A stretch of DNA of 64,000 nt from Helopsaltes ochotensis. Taxonomy: Eukaryota > Chordata > Aves > Passeriformes > Locustellidae. Every line of letters starts with the position of its first letter. Positions within the stretch are counted from its first letter, which is position 1. Location: contig VXBM01001631.1 in assembly GCA_013400155.1 (NCBI GenBank), positions 62,001 through 126,000 of the forward strand, given 5' to 3'. The notes under the pieces are model-generated. The model was not told the origin of the DNA. It saw only the letters and a list, made by a program, of their open reading frames with translations, and did not search any database. The position numbers and the translations under genes were made by a program. Shown one piece after another: positions 13,800 through 25,600 of this stretch.

Positions 13800-14130
13800 C
13801 ACCTCTTAGCTACCGGTATGTGCAACTTGAAATATCTGCAGCCATAAACAATCCTTTTGTCTGACCATTTATGCACAGCGGGAGCACGACAAGGAGAATG
13901 CATCTGCTACAAAGAAAGATGCGCAGAGGGTGAAGTGCGGCACAGTTCAAGTCCGAGTGGCTTACATAAACCCTGTTAACATTTTCCATTATCTCTTTCT
14001 TATACAGCCCAAGGTCCACCCTCTGACAGTTTAACGAGCGAGATGAATGCCTGGAGGGGGAAAAAAAACCCCAACCCTTATCGTTCTTATTTGGTAATGG
14101 AATAAGAAAGCTGAGCAATGAAGAGCTGGA
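13800..14130. promoter_or_regulatory. candidate conserved non-coding element
   Basis: This segment differs from its surroundings in having dense transcription-factor-like words. It has ATAAACAATCCTTTTGTC (SOX-like AACAAT plus CTTTTGT), CATTTATGC (HOX/CDX-like), GAGAATGCATC and AGTTTAACGAGCGAGA. Several CpGs lie in an otherwise CpG-poor region. Frames across it are short and have no domain. The call as a vertebrate enhancer-type element rests on word content only. Alignment to other birds and mammals would decide it. Confidence 0.3.
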
Positions 14131-14186
14131 GCTTCACAGGTCGCTTTTTGACGAGCTTTAGTGCTTAACTATTTTTGTGTACAGGG

Positions 14187-14345
14187 GACAATGGGCTGCC
14201 CAGGGAAGTGGCTGAGTGACAAGCCTGCAGGTATTTAAAAGGTGTAGATGTGGCACTTGGGGACAGGGTTTAGTGGTGGGCTGGGCAGTGCTGGCCTCTG
14301 GGATTTTTAAGAGCTTAGACAATTCTATTCTATGGTTCTGTGACT
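14187..14345 (+). mobile_element. CR1 LINE, 3' end
   Basis: A short 5'-truncated CR1. It shows GGGCTGCCCAGGGAAGTGG, GTAGATGTGGCACTTGGGGA, CAGGGTTTAGTGGTGGGCT and the terminal CTATTCTATGGTTCTGTGAC. The usual 'gatcttagaggtcttttccaacc' block is replaced by unrelated sequence, so the copy carries internal damage. Confidence 0.85.
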
Positions 14346-15138
14346 ATACAATAAGATGTTCTCATCTCAGGGTTGAACACCAAGGCCAATTAATTCCCTG
14401 CATAACAGAGTTTATTCGTCTAAGTTCAAGGAAGTGATGCAACTCAGAGTTAAACAACTACAGCTACAACTTTACAGCGGGTGATTTCTTCAAGCTGAAT
14501 CTCTGATCCATTTTCTGTGTTCACATTCTAGTCCAGGGTAAGCCAGAACAGCACCTGCAAGAATGAAGCATCCTTTCACTTCCTCAAAGCAGCCACTGCT
14601 GGATTCTCAAACAGCTTTGGGCACATCCTGAACACACCAAGAAGAGATGGTGGAAGGTCACCCTCTTTTTTTGCTGTCAGTGGTTGCTAGTGAAGGAAGG
14701 CAGCACTGGCAGGCACGATTTTACACACAGAGGCCTAAGAATGGATGGAGCTCAGCCTCACCTTGGTCTGGCTTTGTGGTGAATCTGGCTCTGAGTGTGG
14801 CTCCGGACACCCCTCCAAAAGAAGCATGGAAACATCCCCTCTGTCCAAAGCAGGGAGGCAAAGGTGAGACCACAACTGCACATCTAGAGGCTCATTTCTA
14901 ACCTGGAGAGTCAACTCAGTCACGGGCTCATGGGCACTTAACTGAAATCAGAAACAACAAAAATTGCCTATTCCACCCAATCTCTCCCATTTCCTATCAA
15001 TAGTTACTCTGCAGCACTGCAGATGTTGGACATCCTCTGAACCACCCATCCTTCAGAACAGTGAAGTGGTTTGTAGCACCACTCCGGTGGGTTTACTCTT
15101 AGATTGGCCAAGGTGTTATTTTAACCCTTGAAGGGTTC
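14346..15138. other. unique non-coding DNA
   Basis: No gene or repeat recognised between a CR1 end and a solo LTR. Confidence 0.5.
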
Positions 15139-15439
15139 ATCATCTGTCAAGATAAGGCACAGGATGGACCACGCTCACACGCTGAGATGTCCAAGGCAAA
15201 GAAAGGAAGTTTATTTACAAAACTCGACATTTATAGAATTCCAAAGGTGACCATGGATTGGAGGATGAAGTTGCCACCTCTCCAACCACACTGGTCAGAC
15301 CAACAGTCCATCACCTCTCTCCTCCTCCATGAAGGTATGAAAAACAACTATAATTTACATTAAGTGCGTGAGAAACTCCATTACAATAACGTAAACATCA
15401 GAAGGCTTAGAAAAACTTGAGAACAGGGCAACAATCATC
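15139..15439 (-). mobile_element. solo LTR with 6-bp TSD (subfamily C)
   Basis: A complete solo LTR on the minus strand. The LTR is 15145-15433 (289 bp), and on its own strand it starts TGTTGCCCTG and ends CTTGACA. It is flanked by a perfect ATCATC target-site duplication at 15139-15144 and 15434-15439. A TATA-like CTATAAATG (complement of 15228-15236) and a polyadenylation signal AATAAA (complement of 15210-15215) lie in the expected order. A 6-bp TSD is typical of class II (ERVK-type) integration. Its core (GACCAGTGTGGTTGGAGAGG, then CTCCAATCCATGG) is shared with the LTR at 52432. No internal retroviral genes remain. Confidence 0.88.
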
Positions 15440-16135
15440 CCCCAAACCCAGAGAGAAATGCTTTAAAGGACAGGGGGAGTTTTCATTAAAAGCAGACACA
15501 CTGAGAGGATTCTGTGTGAACAGAAAAGGCACTTGATCTGCTCTGTGGAACTCGACAAAATGAGAAGTTCTAACAGCGTGTGTTATTATCTATCAAGTAC
15601 ACAAAGAAATGGTATCTAGTTTAAAAACCACTTTCAGCAAATGGTGTTTATTGTACCAACTGTATAAATTCAAAGCTTTGGTATGTTTGATGGGGCATTG
15701 TAACAGTCACTAGTGAGGATCTGCTGGGAACGGACCAGACAGAGCCAGGACTGAGGTGTGCCACTCTTCTAAAATATGAAAAAATTCCTCAGTGGTCTTT
15801 TCCCAGGGTCTTTACATTCCTGTGTAATGTAAAATCCGAGAGTAGATTCTTTCATTTGATGCTTTACGGAGGTTCTGCAAAAACACCTTTCCATGGGGTC
15901 AACATTGGGGCAACTTCTTACTGGAACATGTTTCATGCTGAGCATTTTACAGCCTCCTTTACACAGCTCAGATGTTTGTTGTTGTAAATTTGGAAGAACT
16001 CATCAGCCTCTGTACACATAGGATAAATGTGGGAACCTTTAGATGTGTTTATCTATCTCATCCACAAATCATTTATGCAAAAAATAACACCCCAAACCTC
16101 TTATAAATATTTTGTTTCTACGACAAATGTAGAAA
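15440..16135. other. unique non-coding DNA
   Basis: No recognised gene or repeat. Confidence 0.5.
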
Positions 16136-16238
16136 TTACATGTGGTGCCTAGGGACATGGTTTGGTGCTGGACCTGGTAGTGTTGCATTAATGGTTAGAC
16201 TGAATGACCCTAAGGGCCTTTTCCAACCTAAACTGGGG
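16136..16238 (+). mobile_element. CR1 LINE, 3' end
   Basis: The last ~100 bp of a plus-strand CR1. It shows ATGTGGTGCCTAGGGACATG, GTTAGACTGAATGACC and GGGCCTTTTCCAACCTAAAC. It stops without the ATTCTATG repeats where a second CR1-like end begins. Confidence 0.85.
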
Positions 16239-16345
16239 AATAATTTGATTTGGAAGGGACCTACAAGGATTATCAAGTCTAACTCTTACGTGAATGGGCC
16301 ATACAGGCATCAAACCCACAACCCTGGCAGTATTAAATTTTTCTG
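16239..16345 (-). mobile_element. CR1-type LINE 3' end, opposite orientation
   Basis: The minus-strand CR1-type terminus reads here as GATTTGGAAGGGACCTACAA followed by TCAAACCCACAACCCTGGC. The latter resembles the 'gatcgaacccacaaccttggc' block that I recall from an avian CR1 subfamily. It abuts the previous copy, so the two 3' ends face each other. Confidence 0.65.
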
Positions 16346-19300
16346 TGACTCTAATAATCCTCTCTAGTGGACCACAAAACTTGCTGGACTGTCTACAGTT
16401 TCCTAATACACAAGGGATTTCCATGCCCTTGGTTTGGAACTGCACCAAAAAAAATGCAACTTTTTAAATTCAAATTTTTAAATGATAAGGGCAGTAATAC
16501 AAATTGTTCAACAACAACCAGCGCCGTCAGCTTTATTTTGGGAAGCACAGGCAAGCAGAGCTAGACTGCCCGGTATGTCATTTGGGGCAGTGGGAAAGTA
16601 AACCAGCATCATCACCTCTATTTAAATAGAGCTGTTGCAACATCTGAAAATAGGAAGCGCTGGGAAGGCTGCTGGTGTCCAGCTCGAGTGGTGATGGTGC
16701 AAACATCCGTGTCTGAGGTTATCTTTCTCTCTGGGAGCAGTGCCTGGGGGCTGTGGATGTGACCCTGTCCCCCAGGCAGCTGCAGGAGCAGCGTGGGGAG
16801 CTGCAGCCAGCAGGCTGACGCCGAGGGAGTGAAATCACATGTGAGAATAAATAGCCCATCCAAGTCTTGTTCTAAATGGGACCGCTCATTGATGTGGCCT
16901 GCTGGGAAAATCAGAAGGGAAGCAGCGAGAATTGCTGCCATACCATTACTCTGGAGGGATATTTAGGGATGTAATGATGCCAAACTTCTGTTTCCAGGAA
17001 AGAGAATATTGTGTTGTACAGAAATAAATAACCCCTGGAGCAGAGAGGGCCTCACCTTCGCAGTTCGGGATGGAAAGCAAATGATCAAATATGCTTGTGT
17101 GTCATAAAACTTTCATCCACTAAAAGGATCATTGATTCAAGAATGATTGATTCAAGAATGATTGAAATGGATTATTTAAAACCAACAAGCCAGCCAAGAA
17201 CAACACCATTCATTCATTCCCAGTTTTGTGCTGGAGGAGCCTCTAGACTAAAACACTGGGAAAAATGCAACTGGGAAAATGATGGCAAACCCCAGGTGAT
17301 GTCAGGTTAGCTGGAGACTTGATGAACATCTTGGATGAGCTGTGGATCCATCCCTGGCCAGGTTCCTCCCACACCCACCGACACTTTTCCTCAAACCACA
17401 GCTTCCCCGGAGACTTGAGGAAACAACACAGGAGAAGTTTAAGCCTGAATTTGTACAGGTGGAATCCTGCATCACTGAGAATCAGGATGTTTACACCATG
17501 TCTGTGAGACAACAGCCTTTCACTACAAAGTGACCAGAATGAGGGCAGGGAACCAGTCCCCAGCTCGAGAGGATCCAGTTCCCAGGAGGAACAAATCATT
17601 TTTCCTTTCAGCGCATTCCAGGACTTCTTGAAATGAAATTCATGACATCTGATTTACTGCCTCTCCTTTACTGGATCGTCTGAATACACTTAAACACCAT
17701 AAATGCAAACTGCAACCTCCAAACTGACTGAAGGAGAAGGACGAGAAGAAAAACAGAGAATGTAATTTGTATACTGATACAGTACAGCAGCACTGGCCAC
17801 CCACATGCTGGTTCATTTTTTTCGGAAAAAATTCCTATTTTTAGATGAATCATCTTTTGACAAGGTGTTAAAGATTGTATGGTCCAATGTGTCAATGGAA
17901 CAAGTAAGGGGAATCAAAAGATTTCCATGCAGATCAAAATTAAGTAGGATCAGATGCAAGCTGATACTTGCAGTGTCTTGTGGATTTGAAGGGAATGATG
18001 CAGAAACATTCCACAATGCATGGAATATCGGTGTGAACTGAGGATCTCTGTTCTCTAAGTTCCTATAAAAATTCAAGCTATAACTCAGTTCCTGTATCAT
18101 ATAGATATGTAGAATTATAGCCACCTGCTCATCCTGGGTATCACTGTAATTCTGGTCAAAGCAGACCAGGAAATTACAACATCAGAAACATCTTAAGCTG
18201 AGCTCCCCCCAAAAATAAATTATGCCATTTCAACCAATTCCTCTTATACATGAAAGGGAAGTAATAGTTCAATACAATTTTTTTCTTCAGATTCACAAAC
18301 ACAAAGACACTCCCCATCTGGAGTGGTGCATTTCCCCCATTACCCAGATATCTTCTGGATTTTTCTACAATTCCAGGAACTCCTGCTAGGCTCTGGCCTT
18401 TGTGAAATTACTTTGGTGGTGAAGCATCCCTTGACCCCATACCAAGGACTTTTGTGAGAACATGTTGGGTAGGGAATATGGGAATGGGAATATTCAGTCA
18501 CACCCTGACAGCCTTGGAACATTCCTTACCTTCCACTGTTACTGGAATTTTTAAAATTCCACTAATTACCTACCCAGATTGTGGCCAGGATGGAAATTTA
18601 GATACCTACAGAAAGTGTAGTATGAATGTTGCCATCTTAGCTCTATGATTGACCATTGCAGTTGTAATAAATTCCACTGACAGCCTCTGTAAATGTTAAA
18701 TTAGTAAATGATTAGGAACTGCTAAAAATCTTGTGATCCCTCTAAAAACTGTGACCAAACCTCAGACTGGTTCAGAAGGTGTGTAAAAATTCCATCCGTG
18801 GTGAGCTGGTGTTTTTACAGCATCCTGTTAAGATCACCTTTGCTGGGATAGGTTTGATGGTGCTGCTTTAGCTGATGCTCGTTAATTACATGTGTAATCC
18901 TTTAGGTATAAACCACTGACCAGGTCTGGGACTAAGACTGGACTGAGCTGCACCTAAGCTCTGTCATGAGTTTAACGAGCAAGAGAGGTCTACCCTGACC
19001 CTCGTGACTCAGCAGGAGGGGTCCCTTTTACCCTTTTGCATTTGTCATCTCTGTGAACATCATTCTATCTCAATTCTAACTCGATTTTCCTCTGTGTGTT
19101 TCACCCACGTAAAAAGTTGTGGAGTGGGCCTTGACACTGAACTTTGCTAACTCACACTCTTACAAATTCATGCTGAGCATACCTTCACTAATGGCTTTGA
19201 TGGCAATTCTGTAATGACCTAAACCTCTCCCTGACAACACCATCAAGCTCAGGAACCGAAGCCAGGCAATCCTGAAGGTGCCATCCAGGGATTTTTCAAG

Positions 19301-21655
19301 GAAACAATGCACAAAAGAGAAAATGAGTTATGTTGCTTTCCAACTCCGAGAAAGTATTTTTTGGTTTAAATCGCCTCGGAATGAATTTACAATGCCTTTC
19401 TCTCAGCCATTCTGTGAAATTACCCATGCATTACATTCTCAAAAGCATTTTATGCCATCTGTTTGGGATACTTAGTGTGAACATATTTGGGGGGTGAAAT
19501 TAGTAATTATAAGAGGAGGAAATTAACATATTGGACTAATTAACAGCATCTTCTGGAAAAGAAACAGGGAAGATAACGAAATTACAAAGCTTAATGTTTA
19601 CTGTTCTCCCAGCTAAATAAAGATTGTTCAATATGGCTGTCCTTGGGTTTCTTTTCTTGATTTTTTTTTCCCCCCTTCTAAAATATGATATCTGCACTGT
19701 GTCAAAGAACAGGAGCCAGAGAAAAGACTCCCACACTGCAGGCTCTGTGGTCTGGTTCTCTCCATCCCCGCTGCTGAATGGAGCTCACCAATGTTCCCCT
19801 GTGACACATCCTTGTCATTATCAAGGTTCAAAATGAGGGTTGAAACATAGCTCACCTCATTCTGGACATTGAAATATTAGAGCAGACTTAGTTAGAGAAG
19901 CTCATTATCCTTGGATCCCAATAAAGAAAGAGCACTTCGTTTCTGCTCCATTTTAGATTTTAATTTAGGATTAAATCGTGCTTTGGTCTTTAACTGTACC
20001 AGTAGAGCTCTATTGACCATGAAGTGGTGGTAATTATATTGCAGACCTCCATTTTTAATGAGAAGGCTCATAGCTGAATAGTCCAGAGTGTTTGGAAGAT
20101 CCAGTTTTCATGAAGCACAAAACCAACACGGTTAGAAACACCACGTTCTTGTTGATGATCCACCACACTGAGAAAAGAACATTGGTCCATGCTAAGCAAA
20201 AAAGTGAATTTTTGTCTCTAGGATGTCCCAAAGTTCACCTCATGCTTATGGCTGAGGCTGACCATGGAGCAGATTTGGGGTTTACTGTATTTAGTGTTTA
20301 TTGTGTGCATAAACCCACTCTCAAAGCACAGTACAGGTTCACAGGATTTCAAAGGATCACAGGCAAGTTTGTTCTAAAAAAGCTGCAGGTTGGATTGACT
20401 ATAAAAATCAACTTCCATTAATTTCAGAACATCGCTTTACCTCTGATCAATGACACCTCACAAATAAAGTGGAATAGAAGAGAGGCTTATGTGGCTTCTC
20501 CCTTCCCTTTTCCATTAAAATTCTGTCCCAGTAGCCACACTCCACTGGAGAAGATGCCCTGTGCTCATGCATCACATAAACAGCCCAGAAAATTATATTT
20601 TGTCAACAACTGGAAAATAAATTGTTTGCTGACTTCTAAGACAGCCTGACATGAAATCTGCGGGTTTTTTTCTAAACTAGAAGCTCTGCACAAGGAAAAA
20701 CGCTTCATGAATAAATGGCAAGTTTTACAACAATATTTACAAACACATTCAAAAGGCAAAGAACACCTAAAAAAAAAAAGTCCAAGTACAGAACCTCATT
20801 TATCTTCCCTTTGTTTCCAGCTAAGGAATGGAATAGATGGTCATGGAATTGATATAAACAAATCTGCTACATGAGACAGAGCTGCTCCCTGGAACACAAT
20901 GGCACCAAGGGGCAGAGCTTGGGCCAGATTCATAATACAGGTCAACACACCCATTTATATGCAAATTGAGAGGCAGTTAAGGCACCACAACTGTCACACC
21001 TCAGTCTGATATCTAGATCATCTTCTTGTCCTTGAGGCATTGATAAAGTCAGAATAAAACACCACTGATCCGGCATATTTTACAGAGAGATTTTTAATTC
21101 CCTGTGCCTCATGTCCCTTGCTATTTCCCAGGGCTGGAGAACTGGCTGAATGATAATATCTACATTACATTTTAAACTCCTCCCTCCACAAAGATTCACA
21201 TGGGGGGGAAAAAATGAAGAGGAAGGGAAGAAATTTAATTTTTCCCCCAGAAGCACCATTCATTGCAGCACACACCCCCAAGCCATACTGCAGAGGAGAG
21301 GCTCTGAGTGTGCTTCTCCCACTTCTGAAACAAAGCTGGCCCCAGTTTCACATCTCTTACAGCGTCATTTTTGTGCTGGTGCATTTTGGCCAAGAGACAA
21401 GTGCTTTGCCCTGCCTCTAGAAACTGGTCTGGATAACTGGACAAGACACTTCAACTCTACTAATGTTCAACTATCACATCAGTCAGTGAGGACAGCTAAG
21501 CCATCAACAGATTAAACTATGAGAAAGGGCTGTCAGTAGTTCCCCTGAAGCTCTCTGCAGCTGTGTAAAATTCCAAGTTCTCTTTCCTTGTCACACCACT
21601 GCACGTTGTCACCAAGGAAAAGCCAAAGCTGGCTTTGTATGTTTATCTCAGCAGC
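16346..21655. other. unique non-coding DNA
   Basis: About 5.3 kb with no identifiable gene, RNA or interspersed repeat. A small direct repeat of ATTGATTCAAGA words occurs near 17132-17160. Open frames reach only about 120 codons and overlap each other on both strands, which is the pattern of chance frames. Confidence 0.5.
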
Positions 21656-22115
21656 AATCACAGAATCACAGAATCATCAGGTTGGAAGAGACTTCCAGGA
21701 TCATCAAGGCCAACTCAATCCTAACCTCAACTAAACCATGGCACCAAGCGCCACAGCCAATCTTTTCTTAAATGCCTCCAGAGAAGGTGAGTCCACCACC
21801 TCCCCAGGAAAACTATTCCAATACTTCATTGTATTTTTCTGTAAAAAATTCTCTTCTAATATCTAACCTATACCTCCCCTGACACAGCTTAAGACAGTGT
21901 CCCCTAGTTCTGTCAGTTGCTGCCTGGAGAAAGAGACCAACCCCACCTGAGCACAGCCACCCTTCAGGGAGTTGTAGAGAGTGATAAGGTCACCCCTGAG
22001 TCTCCTTTTCTCCAGGCTGAACACCCCCAGCTCCCTCAGCCGTTCCTCACAGGGTTTGTGTTCCCAGCCCCTCACCAGCCTCGGGGCCTCCTCTGGATGT
22101 GCTCAAGGGTCTGAA

Positions 22116-22593
22116 TGTCCTTCCCAAACTGAGGGACAGAGCTGGACACAGCACTCNNNNNNNNNNNNNNNNNNNNNNNNNNNNNNNNNNNNNNNNNNNN
22201 NNNNNNNNNNNNNNNTGTCCTTCCTAAACTGAGGGGCAGAGCTGGACACAGCACTCAGTGTCCTTCCTAAACTGAGGGACAAGTTGGACACAGCACTCAG
22301 TGTCCTTCCTAAACTGAGGGACAAGTTGGACACGGCACTCAGTGTCCTTCCTAAACTGAGGGACAGAGCTGGACACAGCACTCAGTGTCCTTCCTAAACT
22401 GAGGGACAGAGCTGGACAGAGCACTCAGTGTCCTTCCTAAACTGAGGAACAGGGCTGGACACAGCACTCAGTGTCCTTCCTAAACTGAGAGACAGAGCTG
22501 GACACAGCACTCAGTGTCCTTCCTAAACTGGGGACAGAGCTGGACACAGCACTCAGTGTCCTTCCTAAACTGAGGGGCAGAGCTGGACACAGC
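22116..22593. repeat. 42/43-bp minisatellite inside CR1
   Basis: Tandem units begin TGTCCTTCCTAAACTGAGGG and end GGACACAGCACTCAG. One unit is visible before the gap and about nine after it. Units are 42 or 43 bp and differ at a few positions: GACAAGTTGG versus GACAGAGCTGG, ACACGGCAC versus ACACAGCAC, and GAGGAACAGGG in one unit. The unit length is not a multiple of three, so this is not a protein-repeat expansion. The first unit (CTTCCCAAACTG) and the last (AGCCCTTGAGG) carry the boundary variants that join to the ordinary CR1 body. Confidence 0.95.
22157..22215. other. assembly gap (59 N)
   Basis: The run of N lies inside the minisatellite. Since the units are nearly identical, the true number of copies is unknown and may be larger than shown. 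Confidence 0.97.
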
Positions 22594-22640
22594 CCTTGAG
22601 GTGAAGCCTCACTAATGCCATGTACAGGGGAAGAACGACC

Positions 22641-25600
22641 TCCCAGGAAAAGATGTTCTCGGAGCAAGGACATTTTGAAAATGGATCCTCCGGTAACAAG
22701 AAGCCACCAAGAAATGGAGGGAGAAATACCTGTGACATTGGTGCGGGCTGACAAAGCTTCGCAGTACTTTTCCAGCAGAACAGACAAGGGCAGGTTCACA
22801 GAGGATTCACAGTGGAGAACTATCTGGATAAACAGAAAGAAACCAAGCAGGTAAAGCAGCAGTCCAGAACAGATTTTCTCATTCATGAGTACAAGAACCC
22901 CCAGCAGTCTCAGAGCAGCTCCCATTCATGATTTACTCAGGTACAGGCACCCCCTGACGTAGAAGGTTTGTGGTTATACTTGCTCGGCTCCAGGGCATCA
23001 CATGGAATTCACCTGACTAACGCAGAAAACTGCAAATTAACCACCTAGTCTCTCCTTGTGGGAGCTGCTCAATGCCTTTAACAAAGCTCAGGACACACTT
23101 TGTCTCACCTCAAAGCAGAAGCCTGAAATAGCAGAGCTGAATCACATCCCATTAAAGATCATGTGTTGAGTTTTTTCAGTGAACTTTTAATTGGTATGTG
23201 AGCGCCAAAGATCCCTGCACGTTCAAGAGATGCAGCAATTGGCAAAGGGCACTTCAGAGGGCTTGAAGAACGTCTTTCCATGGGATATATAGGATAATTG
23301 GGCACTCCTGTAAGGTGTCCTGTGGCTTTTTTCAGCCAATGAAAGTTTCTGACCCTCAGCATTCAGGGCTGAGCCTTCTACTGAGGGTAAATAACAATGA
23401 GAAAGAGTATTAATGCCAACACTCTGAGAAAGCTGCAGGTTCAGTACAAGATAACAGCACAATCCCAAGTAAATTTTAAGAAATAAGAGTTGAAAATCAA
23501 TGGGGATATTTTAATCGTCACACTCAAAAGGAAACTGCAGTGCCCAGCGCAGACAGAGGAGAGAAGCCCATGGAGTTGTACATCAAAATATAGAGCCAAG
23601 TTGGGATCCTGCTTGAAGCAAGAGAAGCTCTTGGAAAGCCCTTTAAGAAAGACAGAATGAAACGTGGCAGGAAAATTCAGGAGTGACGAATCAACAACAG
23701 AAAATCCCGTTTTCAAACTATCTTCCATTTTCAAACAAAATCCTCCTGACTGTTTCTGAGGGGGATATAAAGCCATGGTAAGACACAAAATGCCTTTGCT
23801 TTTCTATTTACACAGAATTACTCCAACACAATTCAGGCAGCTTTTATTCAGGTAAACAACCCTGTTCCTTGAAGGCTGATGTTATATTTCGGTGCTCTAA
23901 GGTGTGTTAAGTGATTGAGGAACGCATTTTATGTCACTGAATTGTTTGTCACTTAATAAAAAGGAAGGTAAATTCTCATGACAGTAGAATCCATTGGCAA
24001 AGTTGGCCTCTAAAGAACAACTGTTCTTTGTACAGCACCTTTTTCTACCTATTTCTCACTTGGCTGTTATTTTACAAAATAGGAAGCTCTGAAGCACAAG
24101 CAGAAAGCCTTTCTCAGACTTCATTCTTTTCACACTAACTCCGTGAGTTCTTCCAAGGTGCCGTTTCTCCTCCAGGGAGGCTCAAAACCCCTGCCTCCCA
24201 CAGCAAAACCTCCATGCATGGTCGGGTCAAGGAGATGAAGGCGGTGGCTGCCGCGCAGCCAGGTACAAATCCCACCTCCCGAGGCACGGAGCTCCCGAAA
24301 CCCAGACTGTGCAATGGCCACATCTCATGTCACAGCAGAGGCATTTCTTCCCCTCCATGCCTCACCCCTCGGCCACCTCGCAGGCCAAAGCACTGCCTCA
24401 CTTCAAAGAAGAAACCCGAGCCGTGCCCGTGTACTGTAAATACGCCGCGTGTCCAGCTGTGCCCTCCCCAAGGGGACGGGGAAGAACAGACAGAGGTCAG
24501 GCTCAGCACAGCCTGGGCAAGAACAGGAAAGGTTAAATGTCACATTTGCCTTAGGGTCAGCTCAGGTTAATTTGGCTGGGGGGGAAAAGTGCCTTCCACA
24601 TATTATGTTACTTTTGGTTTCATTTTCTCTCCGCTAACGACGGTCAACAGCCTTTCCATGCGCAAAACTTTCTTCTTTTCAAGAACAATATTTAAAAAGC
24701 AGACAAACCCCAAAGACTAAAAAATCCCTCTTATTACTATAATAATAAACAGCAAAACAAAGAAAGAAAGAGAAACATTTCAGTAATGTAGAATTGCAAA
24801 TATAACTAATTGGGCCCATGACTGCACAGAAATTATATTCTGAAGCACTGGAATAATCGCTTTGGGTCACTAACGCATGACTTTACTCAAACTGCATTTC
24901 TCTTAAAACAGCTATTCCATAACCCCTGCCCACCAAATCAGTTCTTTTTTTGTCCTCCAAATTTACCTAAATCATGCACAGAAAGGTCCAACTTAATTCC
25001 TCTGAGCCACCAGGGACATTTATGAACAAATAAAACTAATGCGCTGAGCCAAAGACTGAGGTGGAAATGAATCCTTTACTTTCCAAAGCAGGGACACCAA
25101 CTAAGAGCAGGCCAGCTCTGAGTCTTCAGAAAAAAAAATACAAAGCCTTTGGTCAACTTCCCATTCACATCTGAGAGGGGTTAGGGAAAAGGATGAATTG
25201 CTCTGGTGCCTCTGTCTGCCTCTCTCGTGGGCATTTTGTTGGACCTTTCCCCTTGGACATGGTCACTGCTCTTCATTAACTCATGAAAGATCTTTAGCTC
25301 TGTCAGAGGACATCAACTACGAGACACGTAGTTGCCTACTCTCAGTTCCCACAGAATTTGCAGTTATTTCATCCAGGTTAGAGAGGATTTGTAACTTCAT
25401 TTGAAGAAGAATTAACAAAGAGTCCTGGTTTGAAAAACTGAGTTCCATTATGGAGCAATATAGAAATATAAAACCAAATGAACACCGGTGCTGTAAAATT
25501 CACCTGTATGGGAGAAGTTGTTTTCTCCTCTCAGACATAGAAGAAATGGCTACAGGAATATAAAGGAATGGCTTTGGAATATCAACCAGCCCCCAAAGCT

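Larger units (their letters stand above)
21656..22640 (-). mobile_element. CR1 LINE with internally expanded minisatellite
   Basis: A minus-strand CR1 copy. Its 3' terminus is at the left (ATCACAGAATCACAGAATCA), followed by GGTTGGAAGAGACTTCCAGG and CATCAAGGCCAACTC. Further right are CTCCTTTTCTCCAGGCTGAA and CCCCAGCTCCCTCAGCCGTT, both classical CR1 blocks in reverse. The standard block that reads 'tgtccttcc-(t/c)-aactgagg-gg-agagctggacacagcactc' has been amplified to about ten tandem copies (22116-22593). CR1 sequence then resumes with CTTGAGGTGAAGCCTCACTA. A 59-bp run of N interrupts the array. Confidence 0.93.

Noticed and set aside
16300..16335. tRNA-like B-box (reverse complement GGGTTTGATGCC)
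   Set aside because: It lies within a CR1-type terminus, and no cloverleaf or A-box could be placed.
22116..22593. Regularly spaced repeats as a CRISPR-like array
   Set aside because: The units are contiguous with no unique spacers, and the sequence is a CR1 LINE block in a bird genome.
22437..22925. 162-codon minus-strand frame taken as a single gene
   Set aside because: The C-terminal third is a translation of the CR1 minisatellite. Only the first 65 codons, up to a possible splice donor, are kept as a weak exon candidate.
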